Origin: Romanomermis culicivorax
Lineage: Eukaryota; Nematoda; Enoplea; Mermithida; Mermithidae
Direction of reading: 5' to 3'
DNA: 64,000 nucleotides
NCBI GenBank assembly: GCA_963922205.1
Contig: CAWUHX010000212.1
Location: 558,001-622,000, forward strand
Shown here: positions 55,655-64,000 of the stretch, in pieces
How positions within the stretch are numbered: position 1 is the first letter of the stretch
Layout of the letters: the number at the start of each line of letters is the position of its first letter
Program-made: the position numbers and the translations under genes
Notes under the pieces: generated by a model
Database searches by the model: none
What the model saw: only the letters and a program-made list of their open reading frames with translations
What the model was told of the DNA's origin: nothing

Positions 55655-56249
55655 TGTTGAAATGAGACTTTGGTGGAAGTTGAGAAATATAATAAATGGA
55701 TTGGTGTCAAAAATAGACCTAATCAGTCACTCGCTAATTCACCTAATCAGGCCGAAACCTTAGGTAGAATAAGTTTGCAACAGTTCGGTCAGTCTCAAAA
55801 TCAACAAAGATCTCCTGCTTTCGTTCCAAAGAACTGCAGAAGATTAAATAACTCTCTGAGCTCAAGTAACTTCAAAACAGGGGCAAACCTAGAAGTCAGG
55901 CTGAGAATTGAGTTGTAAATGTAGACTTGCACGCTGGGTGGCACTCCAGAAATCCAGGGTCTACCCTCCGTTCCCTCCACTGCGAGTAATCCACTAAATG
56001 TCCAGCTGGGGGTCGTTGTATTTCAGGTGAACACTCCACAAAATATAATAAAAATAATATTATAATATATGGCCCACTGGCCGCCGATTTTCTATATTAT
56101 AAAAACAAACAAATAATCAAAGAATGACCAAAAACATAGACGACCAGCATTTTTATGCACGGTGTCTATGCAAATCGGCATCCACGCGATTTGCCTCGAC
56201 TTTGGCTATTTCTTCGCAACCTGGAGATAAACTATGTCCATCCCCGACA
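55655..56249 (-). repeat. 5' LTR of element C
   Basis: 595 bases, ends TGTTG and CGACA, followed by the target duplication AGAT. Confidence 0.93.
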
Positions 56250-56625
56250 AGATCATCAGTCTGCACGATATCGTGCATGACAATCTGACAATCTGTAAAA
56301 GATGGCTGCTATGAAAAATAGAGCAGTAATTGAGAACATTTATTGGGAGATGAATCGAAGTAGTAGTGAATCGATATTATTGATTCAATGAATACATTAC
56401 AGTAATAAATTATTGATTACATTACCACAACAATTTTAGCTTTCTAAGAGCCGATATGAACCAATTTGACTTGACACAAAAACGCCCACTCTCATTCGCA
56501 AACAAAAGATTTAACTCCGAAAGTTCTTGCTGCTGGTTGGCATCTGCAAATCCTAGTCGGTGGTTAATTGTCATTTTACATTCTTTGTTATTTAGAATCT
56601 CTTATCATTTACGTTAGATTCGAAA

Positions 56626-57254
56626 ATGTGTTGCTCCCTGTCAATCTACTTATTGATTGTCAGTTTAATTAAGTTAATTTTATCCATTGCGGTTGTGATT
56701 TGTGCTTTGAACCCTTTAGATTTAAAACCGGCACTTTATGGTTCATATTTTTCCATTTTTCCCGACCGCGAATCATCGTATTCCGACGCGATTTTAGCGT
56801 CCAAGGAAAACCACATTTTCTACGCCGAGAACATCTTTTGTTCGCACCCAACGCCGTACATCGTTTTTTCGTCGCCGCTCAATTTTTCTAGCGCCGAAAT
56901 TTTGGACGAATTAAATCTGACGTTCGCTTTGCCCACATTTCGTAATTTGACCGTAGCTTTGAAAAACGTCGCTTTATGCAAATTGGGTGCCTCTGTATCG
57001 TCGACAAATGACGTTTCAAGACGGGACTTGGAGGCCCAATGTCATTGTTTGTCGCTGAATTGGCTTTTGGCCCCGGTTTTTGCCGCAATTTTCACCAGCT
57101 TAATCTCATTTATCGATTTTGTCAACATTTTGCAAGATTTCCGATTCAATTACAGTTATCCGAGCCAAATTTACTGTATAAGTGCGGTATCCGCTATTTT
57201 TTGCGCCTTGTGGTTTTTCGCAACGTTACTGGCTGTTTTGAACGTTTCTCAAAA
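56626..57254 (+). CDS. Four-transmembrane protein, exon 1 of a host gene
   Basis: The ATG at 56626 opens 209 codons up to a good donor, AAAA|GTAAGT at 57255, in phase 2. Residues 7-28 form a first hydrophobic helix (YLLIVSLIKLILSIAVVICAL). A loop of about 115 residues follows with three N-glycosylation sites (NFS 86, NLT 97, NLT 107) and several Cys, so it is probably outside the cell. Second and third helices are at about 146-168 and 182-205. Joined to the exon at 63516 the protein has 283 residues and a fourth helix. The layout is tetraspan-like, but the long loop is between helices 1 and 2 and the tetraspanin CCG motif is absent. I do not recognise the family. Base composition is less AT-rich than the surroundings, as expected of a real exon. 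Confidence 0.65.
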
Positions 57255-60200
57255 GTAAGTTTAGCAGCAGTACTTGTGCATCGTGTGGTTTCCTTGTGGT
57301 TTCAAAAAAAGGACCAATGGTTTTTTTCAGACCAGTGGATGTGTCTGTGCCTGATTGTATAAAAATGAAGTGTTTTCATACTATAAATCGATTTTTTGAG
57401 CAAGTTTTTCCCCTTGGCATGACTGTGTTTTGATTAAATTACGCTGTGTGTATCGGTGCCATTCAAAAGTACAGCCAATCTTATATAACCAACTTTTCCC
57501 CAAGCGTTTGGAAGCGTGCAAAAAAACTGCAAAAAAAATCATTGGTAAACCAAGTGGCGAATCTACTCGTGTTGGTCATTGTTAGTGATGTGTTGGTTTC
57601 ATTGTAAAAAGAGCAAAGACTTGCACAAACAAAACTATGATAGTATTTTGTATCTCCTAGCTTCATAAGTGGGAGATCGCCCATATTTGAAAGTAGATAT
57701 AATCCCAATTTAGAAGTCAAGTCGCTGATTGTCGCCGAGAGTCGGCGACAAAGATCCTACGATTTTTCATTTCTGAATTGGGCTTTAATGGACGGCATTT
57801 TCATCAGCCGTCAAATTTGGGGGCCTCATTTAGCTTTTTGAGCATGGTCAATTTATGGCTGTTTTGCGCTGGATGACCTTTGTTCTTGATCGTCTAACAA
57901 GGAAACCAAAACAGTATTAAGCAAAACGATCAGTACGAGCAGATTTGTCACAGTTAGCTTATCTGCATGAAGTTTACACTTCCAAAGAAGCTGCAGAAAA
58001 GCTGGCGTACCAAAACACGATTTCACAAATTGCGGCTGCACTTTTGAGCAGCTCTGTATCAGGCATATTATGTAAGTTGGAAAGATGTATATTTACATTA
58101 TATTGAAAGTTTGTCTTTTAGAACACTTGAAATGCCTATGAGTACATACATGAGCAATGCTGAGTCACCCAAACTACTGGGTAGCTGTTTTGGGGTCCAG
58201 TAGCTACGTTGGCGGCTGCCGGTATCTCGGGAAAATCGACACTTGGAGAAAATACTTTTCCAAGATTGAGAAATGTAGAAGAGGAAGTCGAAGAGAAATG
58301 GGAAGCCGAATAGAGAGAAGAAAAGAGAACCAAACTTTGAGCCAACAATTAATAAGGGATCCAAACCCAAATTTATTTGCGAACCTAACAATCAACCAAT
58401 CTGGGAGTATATTTCAGTATATTCAAACAACCTATTTGAAAAATGACAACCAACCTATAAAACGTGCATAAATAACCCTTTGTCAGGTACGTATGAGTAT
58501 GTCTGCTGTTTAAGATTTACTTCGAGAAACAGTGAGGCATTAAGAAACACTCTTGGAGGTATGTTTGTGTCAAACTCCTTCGGATTCTTTATATTTTGTA
58601 GCAGGAAAAAATTAGATGAAGAACAATTTCTATGATGATGAACCGGCCGATAAGCCATTAAAATCGGAAAATTTGAAGAAGTTTAGCTTGCCTGTACAGT
58701 ACAATATTTTGGTTTTCATTGAACTTTTCAACCTCGTAATTCAGAAGTAAACAGTCGTAATTTTTGTCAATTTGGCTTTCATTGGAAAAATTTCGGGCGC
58801 TGAAACCACAGTGCGCCAGTTACAAAATACCGATAGTTTTTTCTGGTCCAGAGAACTATTGTATGTTCGTTCATAGTCATCTTTTCTGATATGTGACCTA
58901 TGCTGATTTTATCTGTTGATGAGTTTCAAGATTCTGCGTATCCTGTGAATGGGTTTGAGAAATTGCGCATTAAACCAGCCCTCTTGGGGTTTCCGACGAA
59001 ATAACTCGGCCCGACCCAGTACTTTCTTTAACCTCACAAAACATCCCCAACTCAAAAAAGGGCGAAAGTGCCTTTTTTGGCATTTTTTAAGCCTACTACA
59101 ACCCGTGGGCCAGCATCGCGGAAAAGGCTTCAGTAGACCTTTATATCAACTATTGTCGCGCATGCAGCACTTGAATTTTCTATGACGCATTTGACTTTTG
59201 AAGGCAAATGTGCTTACTCGTGCATATTTAATGCACTTGACACATAAAATGTATACAGAAAAGACCAAATTGAAATTGGTCAATAATGGAGACAATACCA
59301 ATAAAACAGAAAAGCGCAGCTTAAATTTGTTAGCTGGACATGTATGCAGCCCAGGCTTGTTGTGCTTCACTCACTTCTCAAAAACAAAAAATCGTCCATA
59401 GCATGCATGATGACCAAACCAAGTGAAAAGAATACCTACACATCACTAATATTCAATCAAAAATGATTTGCATATTTGTGTGGAAGAATGATATTTCGAG
59501 TTGCAGAAAAACTCAGTTTAGTTTTTGTGGTCGCCAAATTTGAATTCGGGTACAAATTTAGCCATCTTTTAAATCGTCAAGTTCTAAACTTTCTTTCTGT
59601 TGTGTTATGGTAAAAGGACAAAATCTGTGGCCCGTTATCTACGGTAGCTTATATGAGGGCATTGTACGGAACGCATTGATTTTGGGCAATTATTTGAAAC
59701 CAATGATGCAAATGGCTGGACAGATTTTTTCATTTTTTTCCTGCCTGAACATTTTTTGTCATTAATTTAAAACTTCCTGGTTCTGGGGCAAGTTTTTTTT
59801 TTTTTTTGTGTCCCCTCCTCTATTACTTGATTTCTGCCTATTTCCTTGCGTCTATGTTTCATTTTTCTCAATTGTTAGAATTCCTGTCGTAGTTGACATC
59901 GCTTAACCAAAGCGAATATTTACTGTTTTGTTTATACCAATCTTTGAGGTAACTAGAGGAATAGTTTAGGTGAATAAAGGTACGATTATACTGCACAAAC
60001 TCTTTTCTGTTTTTTGTACAACTGTTTTTCATCATCTCCCTTTCTTTTGGTACTGTTCTCATATCAATTTTTTGTTCCTTGTTTGCTTCTATGTTAATTT
60101 GTATACCCATTTCTTTTACCAATCTTTTTCGATTTCAGTTCTCTGGTCTGTTTTTGTTTCCTTTTCTTTTCCTTCAATGTTTTTCATGGTACTGTTCTCT

Positions 60201-60476
60201 AATCACTTTTTGTTGTTCCTTGTTTTCTTTTATTTTCAGTTGTATCGTTTCTTTAACTGATATCTTTTCCATTTTATTTCCTCTTTTGTCTTTGTTCTAC
60301 CATGCTTCCTTATTACAATGACGTTTTTTTATTTTATTTTTTTGTTTTAGTTTCAGTTTAGATTTTCTATGTTACTTTTTTCCTTATTTTTTAATTTTCT
60401 CAACCTATTTTATTTTATTCAACATAATGTTGTGCTCATATTTTATACTATTATCATTCTCTATTGAAAAGTTACA
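57255..60476 (+). other. First half of the long intron
   Basis: No coding exon is supported. 59990-60420 is a pyrimidine-rich plus strand with an internal duplication: a block starting GGTACTGTTCTC occurs at about 60050 and at about 60188. The weak frames elsewhere have no recognisable product. Confidence 0.45.
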
Positions 60477-61013
60477 TATGTGCCACAAATTTTGCATGCA
60501 ACACAAACGCCACATGTACCATAAACGCCAAATGGGCCACAAATCCGTCATGCGCCACAAACGCCTCATGCGCCACAAGCACCTCATGCGCCACAAACGC
60601 CTCATGCGCCACAAGCACCTCATGCGCCACAAGCGCCTCATGCGCCACAAACGCCTCATGCGCCACAAATGCTACATGCGCCTCACGGGCCACAAGCGCC
60701 ACAAACGTCTCATGCACTACAAAAGGCTACACAAATGACACATGCACCAGAAACATCTCATGTGCCACAAACGCCACAAGCGCTTCATGACCCACAAACG
60801 CCACATGTGCCAGAAACACCTCATGCGCCACAAACGCCTCACGCACCAAAAACGCCTCATGCGCTATAAGTGCCTCATGCGCCACAAGCGTCTTATGCGC
60901 CACAAACGTCACATGTGCCACAAATGCCTCATGCACCACAAACGCCACAAGCGCCTCATGCGCCACAAACGCCACATGTGCCACAAACGCCTCATGCGCC
61001 ACAGGTATCCAAA
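60477..61013 (+). repeat. 18-base minisatellite, CTCATGCGCCACAAACGC unit
   Basis: About 30 copies of an 18-base unit, diverged at the edges and nearly perfect near 60560-60660. Since 18 is divisible by three and the unit has no stops, several frames on both strands give hexapeptide repeats (MRHKRL, HAPQTP, FVAHEA). These are artefacts, not proteins. It lies in the intron of the membrane protein gene. Confidence 0.92.
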
Positions 61014-61139
61014 TTATAAATGCAAAACTTGAATACTGTAATGCAAAACATAGTATTAGGGTAACAGAGTTGGGCCAAAAATTTGGTATTGATGACTTTT
61101 TGATGTCATCGTCTCATCCCTTATACATTTTCAGTAAAC

Positions 61140-61330
61140 TTGGATACCGTCACCCAAGAAGTTGGGGTTCCCCCCAACTGATCTGTTGAGGCAACTTATT
61201 CCTGTTGCTCGAGTCTTCAGTTAAAGCTAGGCTCGGCCTGCGACCTGAACCTGGGGCTTTGCGGCTACCATTTGCATGCTCTAACCAACTGAGCCAACTT
61301 GTCACGTCCCTGGGGCGAAGTAGACCTCTT
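61140..61330 (-). mobile_element. tRNA-derived SINE-like sequence
   Basis: On the minus strand TGGCTCAGTTGG (61296-61285) is a perfect RNA polymerase III A box, and GGTTCAGGTCG (61251-61241) resembles a B box (GGTTCGAATCC) at tRNA spacing. The acceptor and anticodon arms do not fold as a tRNA gene, and tRNA-unrelated sequence follows to about 61140. I read it as a SINE or a tRNA pseudogene. Confidence 0.6.
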
Positions 61331-61965
61331 GTGACAAGCAGGTTCTTTTTGGAATTAAACAAAGGCAGGGAGAGAGTACCCAAAGGACTATGAATTATTC
61401 CTAATTTTATTTATAACATATCATACCTTTATGTTTGCACACGAATACACTCGTAGATAAATATGTATAAACTAATGTCGCGAAGGACCGAGAATAAAAA
61501 GAAAGAACCGAAACTCGAAAAACTAACTCTACTATACTTTTGCGTAAAGTTTATATATGATATTCTAATTTTCTCGAATATTCTAGAAATTCATGACGTT
61601 TTCTAACATATTTTATTTTTGACATATTTTATACTTTTCTCTCATTAATTAAGCTTAATGCTAAGTATAGCAGTTAAACTAATTTTTGTTCTACTCGTGA
61701 CCTTCCTCGTGACCCAAAACGTCATTTTCTATGGCGTTTTCTGGTACTTAATCATGACAGAGTATCTACTAAATCATAACACCAAAAGTTGCATGTCTAA
61801 ATTATTTTTTTGAAAACACAAATTGTTTTTGTGACGTACTCATAAAAACTTAAACATTTTTTATGCTAATGACCTAAATTAGCTATACATTACAAACTGA
61901 GCAACAACAAAGATTTGCTACAGATCGTAGTTGAGATGGCGGCTGTGGCCTCACTCAACGGACCA

Positions 61966-63324
61966 GGTCCCAGTTTCACCACAATTTTATAAGTCTTACC
62001 AGTACTACGACGAGTGATGAATTCTAGGAGTAAATGAGTTTCACCAGCTTCACTCGTGCTACGGATGATGATCTACAACTTAGGGGCGGCAGACAACAAG
62101 TTAGGAGTGACGAATTTTGTGCTATGGGTGATGTGCTTTGAGTTAAGAGTCCGTAGTAAGAGTGTTTCACCATGTTTTTCGTAGGACTCGTAAAATGATC
62201 ATTTTATGGGTGCTTTTTGGCATTCCTTATACGGGAATTCGTAATGTTTTTATAATCAGATGGTGCAATCGGCTTGGGAAATTTGTTCTGAAAATTATTA
62301 ATTTCTAAGTTATTCTGAAATTTCATCAGACCTTGAAGAAATCATTTTCGTAAAAATTTGTTAGATTTTGTTGAAACATAAAAATTTCGAAAAATTTTTC
62401 AATCTCTACGTAAAATCATTTTCCTCACATTTTTGAAAATTCGTCAATTTTACACAAATTTTCTAAATTTATTGTGAAAATAAGTTAATTTTATTAAAAA
62501 CATCCAAAAAAATTGCGTAAAATTACTCATTTTTGTTTAGTTATTCATATGAAATACAAGAAGGTCCACTTGAAAAAACTCGTTAATACTTGAAAAAATG
62601 TGTTAATACTTGAAAAATTTTGTTACCTCTTGAAAAAATCATTATCTTCGAACATGATACGCAACATTTTTTCAAGATGCATCGCTAAAATTTCAAGATG
62701 CATGGCAAAAAAATCATGATGTGAGAGTTTTCCAATGTTCGACTTTTTTTTCAAGTGCATCACAATTTTTTGAAATTTATTTGTTATGGTTATTTCTAGT
62801 TATTTTGCTCGGGCAATCCGATGGGCATATTGGTTTTTCTTAAAAATTTTTTATTTTTCGGGGCTTTTCAAGAAAATGGCAAAAATGCTTGTTTTTTTCT
62901 CAAAATGTGATAATTTCTGAAAAGGGTCCAAGTTATCATTTCTTTGTTGGGCTGACAAAAAAACAAGTGACAAAAATGCTCAAATACCACCAAGCTACGA
63001 GTCGTACAGTCCCGATTTTGGTCCGTGAAAATCTCATCAAATTTATGAGTCCTTTCATTATCATAATGATGGGTAACTCATTTGGTGAAACTGAACAGTC
63101 ATAAATTATGAAAAATCGTCACTCGTAACACTCATAACTCGTGGGCCCATACTCATAAACTTTATTTTTTGGTGAAATGGTCACTCGTGGCACTCCTAGA
63201 CTCGTAATTTCTTGCTCATAAACTCTGATTTTTGGTGAAACAGCCATTCATAGCCCTCTTAACACGCGATTCGTAACTCGTGACATTTCCCTCCTAATAC
63301 GGAGTTTTGTGGTGAAACCGGGCC
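61966..63324. mobile_element. Harbinger-like non-autonomous element with long subterminal repeats
   Basis: The ends read GGTCCCAGTTTCACCACAA and, inverted, GGCCCGGTTTCACCACAAA, with one main mismatch. The right half repeats (A)TTTTGGTGAAA and CACTCGTAACACTC-like blocks, and the left half has similar ACGAGTG blocks. The GGCCC start recalls the Harbinger elements at 6639 and 40974. The flanks (CCA and TTG) do not give a clean duplication. No transposase is seen. Confidence 0.55.
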
Positions 63325-63515
63325 TTGAAGTCTTACAAGTATCGCCGCGGAGAGTATTTTGATTTTCTAGAATCCCATTCAGCAGATGCTAATGGTGGAT
63401 TATTCTAAACTTCACAGGAAATCTTGCCGGTTTCCAAAAAGTACCCAATTTGAGAGTGATTGACTTGACGACACTGCTTCGCTATTATTAATTTATTTTA
63501 CCCACTAATTCATAG

Positions 63516-63738
63516 ATGGCGCAAAAATTTTGCATTGCAAGACGGTCGATTATACTTCTACCAAATTCCAACAACATTGAATTTTATGACTGCTTTTTGT
63601 ACGGCTGAAATTCTAGCGCACGCTTACGACGCCTTATTTTTGTACTGTAGAGCGAAAAACGTCGAAAAGAATTGCAAAGCTCGACGGAAATTTTTGATTT
63701 CCTCCTCTTCATTAGTGAACGAAGGCAAAAGCAACTAA
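63516..63738 (+). CDS. Four-transmembrane protein, last exon of the host gene
   Basis: The acceptor TTCATAG ends at 63515. The first base completes the codon left open by exon 1 (phase 2), and the frame then reads 73 codons to TAA at 63738. A fourth hydrophobic helix spans about residues 231-254 (TLNFMTAFCTAEILAHAYDALFLYC), followed by a basic, Ser-rich tail with KARRKF, probably cytosolic. The join is inferred from splice signals and frame; the 6.26 kb intron is filled by repeats. Additional exons cannot be excluded. Confidence 0.6.
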
Positions 63739-64000
63739 TTATCTAATGCGATTTGATTCAGCCATTTATAACATCCAGTGTCAGTTTGCATTTCGTTACT
63801 AAAACAAATCTGAATCTCAACTATTAATTTGTGTCCCCATCTTTCTGCTTTTCAGATCTATTAAGAGGTGAACCTACGTTTTTTACTGATGCGCAACATC
63901 GTATTGCGACGCTGGCAAAATCTATATTTCGACCAAATATAAATAGTCATATTCGGTAAATAGTGAATGAGCTATTAAAAATATCAGCTTTCAGAAATTT
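63739..64000. other. Downstream of the membrane protein gene, no gene seen
   Basis: A possible acceptor, TGCTTTTCAG, lies at 63847-63856, and AATAAA-like sequence is absent nearby. The window ends here. Confidence 0.3.

Larger units (their letters stand above)
42413..56249 (-). mobile_element. Ty3/Gypsy LTR retrotransposon C, 13.8 kb, with ORF3 exonuclease
   Basis: Bounded by LTRs of 596 and 595 bases (TGTTG to CGACA) and a 4-base target duplication AGAT (42409-42412, 56250-56253). The gene order is the same as in element A: leader ORF, Gag, TAG, Pro-Pol, gap, ORF3. The two elements are clearly homologous at protein level throughout but their LTRs do not match, so they are separate families of one lineage. 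The LTR pair differs less than that of A by eye, so C seems younger, although its frames are also broken. Confidence 0.93.

Noticed and set aside
60427-61032. Several overlapping open frames with hexapeptide repeats (MRHKRL, HAPQTP, FVAHEA)
   Set aside because: They are open on both strands because the 18-base minisatellite unit has no stop; no start context or domain.
61230-61310. A tRNA gene on the minus strand
   Set aside because: A box is good but the B box is degenerate and the acceptor stem does not pair, so a SINE or pseudogene is more likely.

Overview
The window is a repeat-rich piece of a eukaryotic nuclear genome, probably from an invertebrate metazoan. It is AT-rich, has GT-AG introns, and carries metazoan-type mobile elements (Ty3/Gypsy LTR retrotransposons, a MULE transposase joined to a protein-primed PolB, PIF/Harbinger and hAT relatives, a tRNA-derived SINE). 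I cannot name the species. Only one plausible intact host gene is visible: a four-helix membrane protein split between 56626-57254 and 63516-63738. I see no CRISPR arrays, operons or rRNA genes.

Layout. 1-744 is the gag of a Gypsy-like element leaving the left edge on the minus strand. 0.9-5 kb holds three degenerate repeat fields. 5-12.5 kb is gene-poor and contains two hAT-type MITEs with perfect 8-base target duplications, a Harbinger-type MITE and minisatellites. 12.6-13.8 kb is a decayed UPF1-like SF1 helicase. 14101-28777 is Gypsy element A (14.7 kb, minus strand, 617-base LTRs, TTTT target duplication). 29-34.06 kb is a plus-strand MULE transposase read in one frame into a PolB. 35.3-40.7 kb is a truncated third Gypsy copy, B. 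40974-41770 is a Harbinger derivative. 42413-56249 is Gypsy element C (13.8 kb, minus strand, 596/595-base LTRs, AGAT target duplication). 56.6-63.7 kb is the host gene, whose 6.3 kb intron holds a minisatellite, a SINE and a Harbinger-like element.

Main result. A and C are divergent members of one family of unusually long LTR retrotransposons with the order leader ORF, Gag, in-frame TAG, protease-RT-RNase H-integrase, then a third reading frame (ORF3, about 1,400-1,500 codons) where env would normally lie. ORF3 starts with a DEDDy 3'-5' exonuclease domain of the RNase D/WRN type. It continues through a conserved region of unknown function and ends in a coiled-coil, helical and RGG-rich protein. 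Both copies are broken, but at different sites, so their ancestor probably had an intact ORF3. A second unusual finding is the MULE-PolB fusion, a possible self-replicating DNA transposon unlike Polintons. Many stops are TGA; where the ancestral codon can be inferred it is often CGA, which fits CpG decay.
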